A stretch of DNA of 13,026 nt from Egerieenecus sp048201975. GTDB taxonomy: Bacteria; Bacillota; Clostridia; Christensenellales; Aristaeellaceae. Under the pieces are notes generated by a model. That model searched no databases and was not told where the DNA came from. It worked only from the letters and a program-made list of their open reading frames with translations. Numbering within the stretch: the stretch's first letter is position 1; every line of letters starts with the position of its first letter. Made by a program: the position numbers and the translations under genes. The stretch is taken from positions 1-13,026 of the forward strand of contig DBFBGQ010000008.1 of NCBI GenBank assembly GCA_048201975.1, read 5' to 3'. Of this stretch, positions 1-7,732 are shown one piece after another.

Positions 1-1016
1 GCCACCTGGTGGCCGCCAACGAGGGCGGCGCGGTGGGCCTGGCCGCCGGGCACTACCTGGCCACGGGGCATCCCGCCCTGGTCTACCTGCAAAACAGCGG
101 GCTGGGCAACATCGTCAACCCGGTCTGTTCCCTGCTGCATGAAAAAGTTTATGGCATTCCCTGCCTGTTCGTGGTGGGCTGGCGCGGAGAGCCCGGGGTT
201 CACGACGAGCCTCAGCACGTCTTCCAGGGGGAAGTGACCTTGGAGCAGTTGCGGCTGATGGAGATTGAGCCCTATGTGCTGGAAGCCTCCACCACCGAGG
301 AGCAGTTCCGCGCCATGTTCGCGCACATCACCGCCCGGCTTCGCCAGGGGCGCTGCGCCGCCCTGGTGATTCGCAAGAGCGCGCTGACCACCGCCTGCCG
401 GCCCACATACGCCAACCTCCATACCGTCACCAGGGAGCAGGCCGTGGCACTCATCGCCCGCATGGCCGGGGCACGGGACATCTTCGTCTCCACCACGGGC
501 AAGCTCAGCCGGGAACTGTTCGAGATACGGGAAAGCCTGGGGCAGGGCCACGCCAAGGATTTCCTCACCGTGGGATCCATGGGCCATGCGGCCATGATCG
601 CCCTGGGCGTCGCCCTGGCCAAGCCCGAGCGCCGGGTCTGGTGCCTGGACGGGGACGGCGCAGCCCTGATGCACCTGGGAAGCCTGGGGGTCATCGCCCA
701 GCAGGCCCCCCGCAACCTGATCCACGTCATCATGAATAACGGCGCCCACGAAACCGTGGGCGGCATGCCCGTGGGCGAGGGCCGCATGCGCTTTGCGCCC
801 CTGGCCCGGGAAGCGGGGTATCCGGCCGTGTTCACCGCCGACACCCTGCCCGGCCTTCAGCAGGCTCTCGCCGCCGCTCAGGCCCAGCCCACCCTGTGCC
901 TCGTGGAAATGTTCTGCGCCCTGGGCGCCCGAGCCGACCTGGGCCGCCCCACCACCACGCCCCAGGAAAACCGCGACGCCTTCATGGCGTATGTGAAAGG
1001 AAGCGACCAGGCATGA
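1..1016 (+). CDS. aepY: Phosphonopyruvate decarboxylase, 5'-truncated by the window edge
   Basis: This thiamine-diphosphate enzyme decarboxylates 3-phosphonopyruvate to phosphonoacetaldehyde and makes the unfavourable PEP mutase reaction irreversible. The reading frame is open from base 3, so the start and roughly the first 40 residues lie outside the window; the in-frame GTG at 9 is not the true start. Counting from the first complete codon, the NEG motif holds the Glu (residue 7) that activates the cofactor, and QNSGLGN follows near residue 30. The thiamine-diphosphate and Mg site is visible as GDG (217-219) with NN about 26 residues later (245-246). Length and motifs fit the family once the missing N-terminus is added. 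The TGA overlaps the next gene's ATG (ATGA), and a PEP mutase lies two genes downstream, which separates this from acetolactate-synthase-like or sulfopyruvate decarboxylase relatives. Identification is from recognised motifs and context. Confidence 0.9.
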   Translation, partial: HLVAANEGGAVGLAAGHYLATGHPALVYLQNSGLGNIVNPVCSLLHEKVYGIPCLFVVGWRGEPGVHDEPQHVFQGEVTLEQLRLMEIEPYVLEASTTEEQFRAMFAHITARLRQGRCAALVIRKSALTTACRPTYANLHTVTREQAVALIARMAGARDIFVSTTGKLSRELFEIRESLGQGHAKDFLTVGSMGHAAMIALGVALAKPERRVWCLDGDGAALMHLGSLGVIAQQAPRNLIHVIMNNGAHETVGGMPVGEGRMRFAPLAREAGYPAVFTADTLPGLQQALAAAQAQPTLCLVEMFCALGARADLGRPTTTPQENRDAFMAYVKGSDQA

Positions 1017-1738
1017 TCGCCTTGCTGCCCAACTCCGGCCGGGGAACGCGCATGGGGGACGCCACCCGGGAGCACCCCAAGTGCATGACTCCCCTGGACG
1101 ACCGGGATACCATCATCTCCTGGCAGGTGCGCCTGCTGGAGGAGGCGGGAGTCCGGGACGCAGTGGTCACCACTGGCCCCTTTGCGCAGCTGCTGGAGGA
1201 TTACCTCACGGGCCTGCGCGCCCGCATGCGCTTCCACTTCGTGCACAACCCGCGGTATGCGCAGACCAACTACATCTACAGCATGCACCTGGCACGGGAG
1301 CTGCTCCACGACGACGTGATCTCCCTGCACGGGGATCTGGTGCTTACCGGCGAAGTGATGGCGGAGCTGGCCGCCGCTCCGCACAGCGTGGTGACGGTGG
1401 ACAGCGCGCTGCCCCTGCCGGAAAAGGATTTCAAGGCGGAGCTGTGCCAGGGCCGGGTGCGGGCCATCGGCGTGGACCGCTTTGGCCCCGGCTGCGTGGC
1501 CTCCCAGCCGGCGTATAAATTTCTGCGCCGGGATATGGACGCCTGGATGGGGGAAATCGCCAGGTTTGTGGACCGCGGAGAGGACCGCTGCTACGCGGAG
1601 AACGCCTTCAACGCCATGTGGGAGGCGATTCCCCTCTATCCCCTGGAGCTTGCCGGACGCCTGTGCCGGGAAATCGACACCCCCGAGGACGCCCGGGAGG
1701 TGCGGGAACTTTTCCGCCGCCAATGCCGCGGCCAATGA
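1013..1738 (+). CDS. MobA/LicC-like nucleotidyltransferase, probably a phosphonate cytidylyltransferase
   Basis: The 241-residue product has a GT-A-fold NTP-transferase pattern. A glycine-rich nucleotide loop GRGTRMG (9-15) is followed by HPKCM with the conserved Lys (23), a TNYIYS segment (85-90), HGD (106-108) as first metal site, and EIDTPEDA (220-227), whose Asp is a likely second metal ligand. The start at 1013 makes an ATGA overlap with the decarboxylase stop; longer in-frame starts from 896 run inside that gene and add a non-homologous N-terminus. Relatives activate phosphocholine or 2-aminoethylphosphonate with CTP (LicC and PntC types). Sitting between phosphonopyruvate decarboxylase and PEP mutase, it most likely forms a CMP-phosphonate for transfer to a surface glycan or lipid. 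The nucleotide and acceptor are inferred; a sugar-phosphate nucleotidyltransferase is the main alternative. Confidence 0.75.
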   Translation: MIALLPNSGRGTRMGDATREHPKCMTPLDDRDTIISWQVRLLEEAGVRDAVVTTGPFAQLLEDYLTGLRARMRFHFVHNPRYAQTNYIYSMHLARELLHDDVISLHGDLVLTGEVMAELAAAPHSVVTVDSALPLPEKDFKAELCQGRVRAIGVDRFGPGCVASQPAYKFLRRDMDAWMGEIARFVDRGEDRCYAENAFNAMWEAIPLYPLELAGRLCREIDTPEDAREVRELFRRQCRGQ

Positions 1739-1744
1739 ACTGCC

Positions 1745-1751
1745 AAGGAGG
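1745..1751 (+). promoter_or_regulatory. Ribosome binding site that fixes the start of the PEP mutase fusion
   Basis: AAGGAGG lies nine bases before the ATG at 1761. The reading frame is open back to 1482 inside the preceding gene, and this strong site settles the start at 1761, which is also where homology to nucleotidyltransferases begins. Confidence 0.85.
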
Positions 1752-1760
1752 AAAACGCCC

Positions 1761-3053
1761 ATGAAAAGCGTTTACATCTGCTTCAGCACGGACATCCTGC
1801 ACAACGGACACCTGAACATATTGAAGCGCGCCGCGGAGCTGGGCGAGGTGACCGTGGGCCTGCTCACCGACGAGGCGGTGGCCAGCTTCAAGCACTACCC
1901 CCTGATTCCCTTGGAGGAGCGCCGGGCCATGTTTGAGGCGCTGAAAGGCGTGCACCGGGTGGTGGTGCAGGAGAGCCTGGATTATACCGATATCCTGCAA
2001 AAGCTCCGGCCGGACTATGTGGTCCACGGGGACGACTGGCGCACGGGCTATCAGGCGGCGATCCGCCAGCAGGTGATTCAGACGCTGAAGGCCTGGGGCG
2101 GTGAGCTCAAGGAGTTCCCCTACACCCATACCCCCACCGAGGAGACCCTCTCCAGCCTGGACCAGCTGCTGTCCCTGCCGGAAACCCGCCGCTCCCGCCT
2201 GCGCAAGCTCCTGCAATACAAGCCTTGCCTGAGCGTGCTGGAGGCCCACAACGGCATTACCGGCCTCATTGTGGAAAAGACCCGCGTGGAGACCCCCCAG
2301 GGCATCCGCCAGTTCGACGCCATGTGGGTTTCCAGCCTGTGCGACTCCACCGCCAAGGGCAAGCCGGACATTGAGCTGGTGGACATGACCAGCCGGCTGA
2401 ACACCATCGAGGAGATCATGGAGGTGACCACCAAGCCTATCATCCTGGACGGGGACACCGGCGGACTGGTGGAGCACTTCGTCTACAACGTGCAGACCCT
2501 GGAGCGCATGGGCGTCTCCGCGGTGGTCATTGAGGACAAGAAGGGGCTCAAGAAAAACAGCCTTTTCGGCGTGAACGCCCAGCAGCAGCAGGACAGCATC
2601 GAGGGCTTCTGCGAAAAGATCGCCGCCGGGAAAAACGCCCAGAAGACCAAGGACTTCATGATTTTCGCCCGGTGCGAAAGCCTGATTCTGGAGCAGGGCA
2701 TGGAGGACGCCCTAACCCGCTGCCGGGCCTATGTAAACGCCGGGGTGGACGGCATCATGATCCACTCCCGGCAAAAGTCCCCCGACGAGGTCTACGCCTT
2801 TTGCGACGCCTTCCGCGCCGAGTTCCCCCATGTGCCCATCATGGTGGTGCCCACCACCTACAACAGCGTCACCGAGCAGGAGCTGGCCGCCCATGGTGTG
2901 AACATCGTGATCCATGCCAATCACCTGATCCGCAGCGCGTTCCCCGCCATGCAAAAGACCGCCCGCACCATCCTGGCCAACAGCCGCTCCCTGGAGGCGG
3001 ACGCGCTGTGCATGTCCATCAAGGAGATTCTCACGCTGCTGCCCAATCAGTAA
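1761..3053 (+). CDS. aepX: Cytidylyltransferase-like domain fused to phosphoenolpyruvate mutase
   Basis: This 430-residue protein has two domains. Residues 1 to about 135 resemble the class I nucleotidyltransferases of the glycerol-3-phosphate/ethanolamine-phosphate cytidylyltransferase type: an early DILHNGHL segment with the HxGH motif (14-17) and VVHGDDW (87-93). Residues about 150-430 are PEP mutase of the isocitrate lyase superfamily, which interconverts PEP and phosphonopyruvate and forms the C-P bond. Visible are W189-S196, the Mg-binding LDGDTG (228-233), the diagnostic mutase motif EDK-five residues-NS (258-267), which distinguishes it from lyases and hydrolases, and ARCES (303-307). 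A good ribosome binding site sits 22 bases after the preceding gene. The mutase call is strong. The substrate of the N-terminal domain is unknown; activation of a phosphonate or phospho-alcohol with CTP is inferred from family and context. Confidence 0.93.
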   Translation: MKSVYICFSTDILHNGHLNILKRAAELGEVTVGLLTDEAVASFKHYPLIPLEERRAMFEALKGVHRVVVQESLDYTDILQKLRPDYVVHGDDWRTGYQAAIRQQVIQTLKAWGGELKEFPYTHTPTEETLSSLDQLLSLPETRRSRLRKLLQYKPCLSVLEAHNGITGLIVEKTRVETPQGIRQFDAMWVSSLCDSTAKGKPDIELVDMTSRLNTIEEIMEVTTKPIILDGDTGGLVEHFVYNVQTLERMGVSAVVIEDKKGLKKNSLFGVNAQQQQDSIEGFCEKIAAGKNAQKTKDFMIFARCESLILEQGMEDALTRCRAYVNAGVDGIMIHSRQKSPDEVYAFCDAFRAEFPHVPIMVVPTTYNSVTEQELAAHGVNIVIHANHLIRSAFPAMQKTARTILANSRSLEADALCMSIKEILTLLPNQ

Positions 3054-3091
3054 GGCGCATCCGCGTAGGTAGCAAACCATCGACCCATGCA

Positions 3092-3129
3092 AAAGGCCCG
3101 GCCGCCTGTACTCAGACGGCCGGGCCTTT
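3092..3129. terminator. Bidirectional intrinsic terminator between convergent operons
   Basis: AAAGGCCCGGCCG pairs with CGGCCGGGCCTTT, extended by three inner pairs after one mismatch and closed by a TACT loop. A-tracts on one side and T-tracts on the other let it work in both directions. It lies 38 bases after the PEP mutase stop and 7 bases beyond the phoR stop on the opposite strand, so it probably ends both operons and insulates the phosphonate genes from the Pho operon. Confidence 0.9.
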
Positions 3130-3136
3130 GCCGCGC

Positions 3137-4786
3137 TCACAGCAGCACGGTGACGGTGGTTCCCTTGTCGGGCGCGCTCTCCAGGCGCAGTTCCCCCTGG
3201 AGCAGCTGCACCGCGTGCTTGACGATGGACAGCCCCAGCCCCGTGCCTCCCGTGGCCTTGGAACGGCTCTTGTCCACCCGGTAGAAGCGCTCGAACACCT
3301 TCTGCTGGTGCTCCCTGGGAATGCCGATGCCCGTATCCCGCACGCGGATGCGCGCGCGTTCTCCCGCCGCGTCCAGCAGAATCTCCGCTTTTCCTCCCGG
3401 ACGGTTGTACTTCACCGCATTGTCCAGCAGATTGAAGAGGATCTCGCTGAGCAGAGCCGGGTCGGTGGTTACCTCCGGCGCTTCCCCGGAGAGCGCCAGT
3501 GTCACCTGCCTGTCCTCCGCCTTGGGCAGCAGGGAGGCCATCGTCTCCTGCGCCAGCTGCTGCAGGTTCACCGGCTGACGCTTCAGCTCCAGGCTTCCCT
3601 CATCCAGCTGGGACAGGCGCAGGATGTCCTCCACCAGCGACAGCATGCGGCCGGCCTCCCGGCGGATGCGGGAGAGAAACTTTGCCTCGTCCTCGGGGCC
3701 GGCCACCAGGCGGTTTTCCAACAGCTCCGCATAGCCGCTGATGGTGGTCAGGGGCGTGCGCAGCTCATGGGATACGTTGGCGGTAAACTGCCGCCGGGCG
3801 GACTCGGCCTCAAAATCCGCGGTATCGTCCAGCAGGAGCAGCAGCGCGCCCTCGCCCTGTCCCACCCGGCTGGCGCTCACGTGGTAGTGCCGCCCCCCCG
3901 CGGACATGGCCGCATGCGCGGCGTCCCGCTGCTCCAAGGCTTGCAGCAGCTCCTGCAGCACGGGGTTGCGGTTCACCTCCAGCAGCGTCACCCCTTGGGA
4001 TAGCGGGCCGGGGACGTCCAGAATGGCCTGGGCCGCGCCGTTCATGGTCACCACCCGCTGGCGGCCATCCAGCACCACCAGCCCCTCCCGCATGTGGGAG
4101 AGCAAAGCGTCCTGCTCCTGCTTCTGCGCCTTGAGGGCGGCCAGCTGCCGGGCGTTCTCCTCCTGCTGGGCGTGGAGCCTGCGCAGCAGGGGCGTCAACT
4201 CCTCATAGCAGGCGTTGTCCAGGGGATGCTCGGGATCGATGGCCGCGATGGGCGCCACCAGCGCCCGGGTCGCCCGGGCGGAAAGCAGCGCCGCCAGCGC
4301 CGCGCAGACGGCCAGCACCAGCCCGGCCCAGGGCAGGAAATCCGCCAGTAGCCCCCACAGCGTTCGCTGGGATGCCGCCAGGCGCAGCACCTGCCCGTCG
4401 GAGAGCAGGCGGGTATGGTAGACCATCTCCTCGGCCAGTGTGCTGGAGGTGCGGGTGACGGTGGCGGAGCCAAGGGTACGGGCAAGGCGGATCTCCTCCC
4501 GGCTTTCATGATTCTCCAGGGAAGCCGTCCCCGCGTAGTTGTCAAAGGTCACGTTGCCCTGGGCGTCCACCAGGGTCACCCGCCGGCTCAGGGAGAGGGC
4601 GGAGAGCAGCGCGGCGTTGTCCTGGGTGGTCTCCAGGGCGGAGGCCAGGGTTTCCGCCTCCGCGGCCAGGGAATCCGTCAGCTGCCGCTGCTCCAGCCGG
4701 TACACCCCCAGGACCAGCACGCCGGTGAGCAGCGCCAATAGCGCGCAGCTCAGCGCCAGAAAGCTTAGAAATATTCGTTTGCGCAT
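3137..4786 (-). CDS. phoR: Phosphate-sensing sensor histidine kinase PhoR
   Basis: This 549-residue membrane kinase pairs with the PhoB-type regulator just upstream. It has a first membrane segment (about 6-28), a short extracytoplasmic region of about 120 residues, and a second membrane segment (about 150-172). A linker with heptad-like Gln/Glu/Leu content leads to a PAS-like domain (about 225-330). The kinase core follows: H-box NVSHELRTPL with the phospho-accepting His 340, N-box NLLDNAVKYN (452-461), G1 DTGIGIP (484-490), F-box FERFYRVDKSRS (498-509) and G2 GGTGLGLS (513-520). The ATG directly follows the phoB stop, with GGAGG five bases before it, suggesting translational coupling. The ligand is not shown by the sequence; phosphate sensing through Pst/PhoU is inferred from the operon. 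Confidence 0.93.
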   Translation of the reverse strand: MRKRIFLSFLALSCALLALLTGVLVLGVYRLEQRQLTDSLAAEAETLASALETTQDNAALLSALSLSRRVTLVDAQGNVTFDNYAGTASLENHESREEIRLARTLGSATVTRTSSTLAEEMVYHTRLLSDGQVLRLAASQRTLWGLLADFLPWAGLVLAVCAALAALLSARATRALVAPIAAIDPEHPLDNACYEELTPLLRRLHAQQEENARQLAALKAQKQEQDALLSHMREGLVVLDGRQRVVTMNGAAQAILDVPGPLSQGVTLLEVNRNPVLQELLQALEQRDAAHAAMSAGGRHYHVSASRVGQGEGALLLLLDDTADFEAESARRQFTANVSHELRTPLTTISGYAELLENRLVAGPEDEAKFLSRIRREAGRMLSLVEDILRLSQLDEGSLELKRQPVNLQQLAQETMASLLPKAEDRQVTLALSGEAPEVTTDPALLSEILFNLLDNAVKYNRPGGKAEILLDAAGERARIRVRDTGIGIPREHQQKVFERFYRVDKSRSKATGGTGLGLSIVKHAVQLLQGELRLESAPDKGTTVTVLL

Positions 4787-5455
4787 TCAATCCTCCATAC
4801 GATAGCCCACGCCGCGCACCGTTTGCAGCAGCGAAGCGCCCGCGCCCAGTTTCTGGCGCAGGGTGCCCATATGCACGTCCACCGTGCGGGTATCCCCAGG
4901 AAAGTCGATCCCCCACACCGTGTCCAGCAGCTTTTCCCGGGTCAGGACCAGGCCGCGGTTGCGCATCAGCATCTCCAGCAGGTCGAACTCCTTGCGGGTC
5001 AGGGTCACGCTCTCGCCGTCCACCGTCACCTGGCGGCGGCTGGGGTCCAGCGTCACGTTGGCGGCGGTGAGCGTCCGAGGCGGCTCCTCCCTGGCGGCGC
5101 GACGCAGCACGGCCTTCACCCGGCTGAGCAGCTCCATGACCCCAAAGGGCTTGACCACATAGTCGTCCGCGCCGCTGTCCAGGCCCACCACCTTGTCCAT
5201 CTCCGTACCCCGGGCGGTGAGCAGTATTACCGGCGTCTCCCGGGTGGCGGGATTCTGCCGCAGAAAGCGCAGCAAGGAAAGCCCGTCCTCCCCAGGCAGC
5301 ATCAGGTCCAGCAGCACCAATTCCGGCGCTCTTTTGCCCAGCGCCTGCCGGAACGCGCCGCCCTCCTCAAAACCCTCGGCCTCGTAGCCCGCCTGACGCA
5401 GGGCGTATACGATCAGTTCGCGGATGGCCGCGTCGTCCTCCACGGAATAGATCAT
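4787..5455 (-). CDS. phoB: Phosphate regulon response regulator (PhoB/PhoP, OmpR family)
   Basis: The 222-residue DNA-binding response regulator has an N-terminal receiver domain with the acidic pair D7/D8, phospho-acceptor D50 in LLDLMLP, T80 in LLTARG and K102 in VVKPFG. From about residue 125 comes a winged-helix OmpR/PhoB effector domain with LTRKEFDLLEML, the recognition-helix region TRTVDVHMGTLRQKLG and VRGVGYRME at the end. The start at 5455 is chosen because MIYSVEDD is the normal receiver N-terminus, AAAGGAGA lies nine bases upstream inside phoU, and the ATG overlaps the phoU stop (ATGA). The longer in-frame start at 5503 would add 16 unrelated residues. It probably binds the phased repeats upstream of pstS and activates its own operon under phosphate limitation. 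Confidence 0.94.
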   Translation of the reverse strand: MIYSVEDDAAIRELIVYALRQAGYEAEGFEEGGAFRQALGKRAPELVLLDLMLPGEDGLSLLRFLRQNPATRETPVILLTARGTEMDKVVGLDSGADDYVVKPFGVMELLSRVKAVLRRAAREEPPRTLTAANVTLDPSRRQVTVDGESVTLTRKEFDLLEMLMRNRGLVLTREKLLDTVWGIDFPGDTRTVDVHMGTLRQKLGAGASLLQTVRGVGYRMED

Positions 5456-6108
5456 GCAAGCGATTCTCCTTTGTACAGCCCGGTGACCGCATACTGCACC
5501 CACTCGGCAATGTTGGTGGCGTGATCCCCGATGCGTTCGAAATACTTGGCGATCATCAGCATGTCCAGGGCCGCCAGGCCGGACTGGGGTTCCTGGCGAA
5601 GCAGCTCCACCAGCTCGTCCTTCACGTTCAGAAACAGCCGGTCCACCGCGTCGTCCTGGTCAATGACCCGCTCCGCCAGCTTCACGTCCCGCTGCACATA
5701 GGCGTCGATGGCGCTGTGGACCATGGCGCGCGCCTCCTCCGCCATGGCGGCGATGTGCTCCGGGGGGCGCAGGCCGCTGTTTTCACCCAGCATGATGACA
5801 ATCTCGGCAATATCCGCCGCCTGGTCGCCGATGCGCTCCATGTCCGTGATCATCTTCAGCGCGGAGGAAACCAGGCGCAGATCCCGAGCCACGGGCTGCT
5901 GCAGGAGCAGCATCCGCAGGCACAGGGATTCGATGTCCCGCTCCTGCCGGTCCACCGCCGGATCCGCGGCCATGATGTCCCGCGCCTTGCGCACATCCTG
6001 GTCATGGAGCGCCTCGCAGGCGCCCTCGATGGCCGTTTCCACCAGGGCGCCCATCAGGATCATTTCCCGGTTCAGCTTTTCCAGCTGTTCGTCAAAGCGC
6101 GTGCGCAT
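5452..6108 (-). CDS. phoU: Phosphate transport regulator PhoU
   Basis: This 218-residue cytoplasmic helical protein links the Pst transporter to PhoR and dampens the Pho response when phosphate is sufficient. It shows the two-repeat PhoU architecture, with a metal-binding ExxxD-type motif in each half: MERIGDQAADIAE (90-102) and FERIGDHATNIAE (190-202). The length is typical of the family. The start at 6108 shares one base with the pstB stop (TGATG) and has GGGAGG eight bases upstream; an upstream in-frame start at 6396 would add 96 residues that only read pstB in another frame. It couples to phoB at its 3' end through an ATGA overlap. Confidence 0.95.
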   Translation of the reverse strand: MRTRFDEQLEKLNREMILMGALVETAIEGACEALHDQDVRKARDIMAADPAVDRQERDIESLCLRMLLLQQPVARDLRLVSSALKMITDMERIGDQAADIAEIVIMLGENSGLRPPEHIAAMAEEARAMVHSAIDAYVQRDVKLAERVIDQDDAVDRLFLNVKDELVELLRQEPQSGLAALDMLMIAKYFERIGDHATNIAEWVQYAVTGLYKGESLA

Positions 6109-6863
6109 CAGCCAAACCTCCCTGTGATGTAGTCCTCGGTACGTTTGTCCGCGGGGGTGGAGAAGAGCCTGTCCGTGGCGTCCGCCTCCACCACCTCGCC
6201 CAGCAGGAAGAATGCCGTGCGGTCGGAGACCCGCAGCGCCTGCTGCATGTTGTGGGTCACCATGACGATAGTATAATCGTTTTTCAGCTGCATCACAAGC
6301 TCCTCGATCTTTCCGGTGGAAATGGGGTCCAGGGCGGAGGTGGGCTCGTCCATGAGCAGCACCTCGGGCTTGACCGCCAGGGCCCGCGCAATGCACAGCC
6401 GCTGCTGCTGCCCGCCGGAAAGCCCCAGGGCGCTTTTGTCCAGCCGGTCCTTCAATTCTTCCCAGATGGCCGCTCCCCGCAGGGACTCCTCCACAATCAC
6501 ATCCAGCTTGGCCTTGCTGCGCACGCCGTGGGTCCGCGGGCCGTAGGCGATGTTGTCATACACGGTCATGGGAAAGGGGTTGGGCTTTTGAAACACCATG
6601 CCCACCCGCTTGCGCAGCAGGTTCACGTCCGTTTGGCGGGCGTAGATATCCTGGCCGTCCAGGGCGATGGAGCCGGTGATCCTGCAGCCGGGGATCAGGT
6701 CGTTCATGCGGTTCAGGGACTTGAGCAGGGTGCTTTTGCCACAGCCGCTGGGACCGATGAAGGCGGTGATGAGATGCTCGGGCAGCGTCAGGTCCACGTC
6801 CTTGAGGGCGTGGAAGGCATCGTAATACAGGTTGACATTGCGCAGGGTGAACTTATCGGGCAT
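6108..6863 (-). CDS. pstB: Phosphate ABC transporter ATP-binding protein PstB
   Basis: This 251-residue ATPase powers the high-affinity phosphate importer from the cytoplasmic side. The ABC motifs appear in order: Walker A GPSGCGKST (37-45), Q-loop FQKPNPFPM (91-99) with the PstB-typical KPNPFPM stretch, signature LSGGQQQR (148-155), Walker B VLLMDEP (168-174), D-loop SALD and H-loop His 204 (VTHNMQQA). Length is standard. AAAGGAGG lies just before the ATG, after a 35-base gap from pstA. In that gap CCTTT-GCC-AAAGG could form a small hairpin that overlaps the ribosome binding site. Confidence 0.97.
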   Translation of the reverse strand: MPDKFTLRNVNLYYDAFHALKDVDLTLPEHLITAFIGPSGCGKSTLLKSLNRMNDLIPGCRITGSIALDGQDIYARQTDVNLLRKRVGMVFQKPNPFPMTVYDNIAYGPRTHGVRSKAKLDVIVEESLRGAAIWEELKDRLDKSALGLSGGQQQRLCIARALAVKPEVLLMDEPTSALDPISTGKIEELVMQLKNDYTIVMVTHNMQQALRVSDRTAFFLLGEVVEADATDRLFSTPADKRTEDYITGRFG

Positions 6864-6898
6864 GTTCTGCCTCCTTTGGCAAAGGAAAGTGTAGTGCG

Positions 6899-7732
6899 TC
6901 AGGCGTTGCGGTTGCAGCGCCTGGCAATGGCGGCGGAGAGCGCGTTCATCAGGAAGACGATCACCATCAGTACCACGGCGGTGGCGTACGCCTCGCCCAC
7001 GTGCAGCCCTTCCCCGGAGAGCACGTAGACATGCACCGCCAGCGTGGAGCCCGAGGACAGGGGATTCAGCGCGATCTTCGCCACGGTGCCGGCGGTGTAG
7101 ATCAGCGCCGCGGTTTCACCCACAATGCGCCCTGTGGCCAGGATGATGCCCGCAAAAATTCCGCCGGAGGCTGAAGGCAGCACCACCTTCATCACCGTGC
7201 GCAGCTTTCCAGCGCCCAGGGCCAGGCTCCCTTCCCGGTAGCCGTCGGGTACGGCCAGCAGGGCTTCCTCCGTGGTGCGAAGGATCAGCGGAAGCACCAT
7301 CACCGCCAGGGTCAGCGCCCCGGAGAGCATGGCGTAGCCCCAGCGCAGGGTGATGACAAACAGGATCATGCCGAACAGGCCGTAGAGAATGGAGGGAATG
7401 CCCGAGAGCGTCTCAGCGGTCAGGCGCACCAGGCGCACCAGGCGGCTGTTTCGCGGGGCGTATTCCACCAGGTAGATGGCGCCGCCCACCCCCAGGGGAG
7501 CCGCCACCGCCAGGGCCAGCACGGTCATCCACAGTGTGTTGATCAGCGCGGGCAGCATGGAGACGTTTTCGCTGTTGTATTCCGGCGCAAACAGCGAAGG
7601 GGTCAGGTAGGGCACGCCCTTCGCCAGCACGTAGCCCGCCACCAGCAGCAGCGCGCCGCCGGTCACGGCCCCGGAAAGCACGCACAACAGCCGCAGCGCC
7701 AGGGAGCCGGGATGCCGCAAATAGGTCTGCAT
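6899..7732 (-). CDS. pstA: Phosphate ABC transporter permease PstA
   Basis: This 277-residue integral membrane protein forms half of the phosphate channel. It has about six hydrophobic segments: near residues 14-36, 64-90, 112-129, 135-151, 190-212 and 247-270. The cytoplasmic EAA loop that docks onto PstB is seen as REGSLALGAGKLRTVMKVVLP (166-186), and GRIVGETAAL (201-210) is the conserved PstA segment. Its ATG overlaps the pstC stop by one base (TGATG), so the two permeases should be translated in equal amounts. The N-terminus is short before the first membrane span. Confidence 0.95.
   Translation of the reverse strand: MQTYLRHPGSLALRLLCVLSGAVTGGALLLVAGYVLAKGVPYLTPSLFAPEYNSENVSMLPALINTLWMTVLALAVAAPLGVGGAIYLVEYAPRNSRLVRLVRLTAETLSGIPSILYGLFGMILFVITLRWGYAMLSGALTLAVMVLPLILRTTEEALLAVPDGYREGSLALGAGKLRTVMKVVLPSASGGIFAGIILATGRIVGETAALIYTAGTVAKIALNPLSSGSTLAVHVYVLSGEGLHVGEAYATAVVLMVIVFLMNALSAAIARRCNRNA

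Noticed and set aside
896..1012. Upstream in-frame starts for the nucleotidyltransferase
   Set aside because: The extension lies wholly inside the decarboxylase gene and is Pro/Arg-rich. The ATGA start at 1013 gives the correct N-terminus for the nucleotide-binding loop.
2672..4003. A 443-codon + strand frame bridging the PEP mutase end and phoR
   Set aside because: It crosses the bidirectional terminator and overlaps two well-supported genes in other frames; it shows no family motif.
6109..6396. N-terminal extension of phoU to 6396
   Set aside because: The extra 96 residues only read pstB in another frame. The TGATG overlap and ribosome binding site support the start at 6108.
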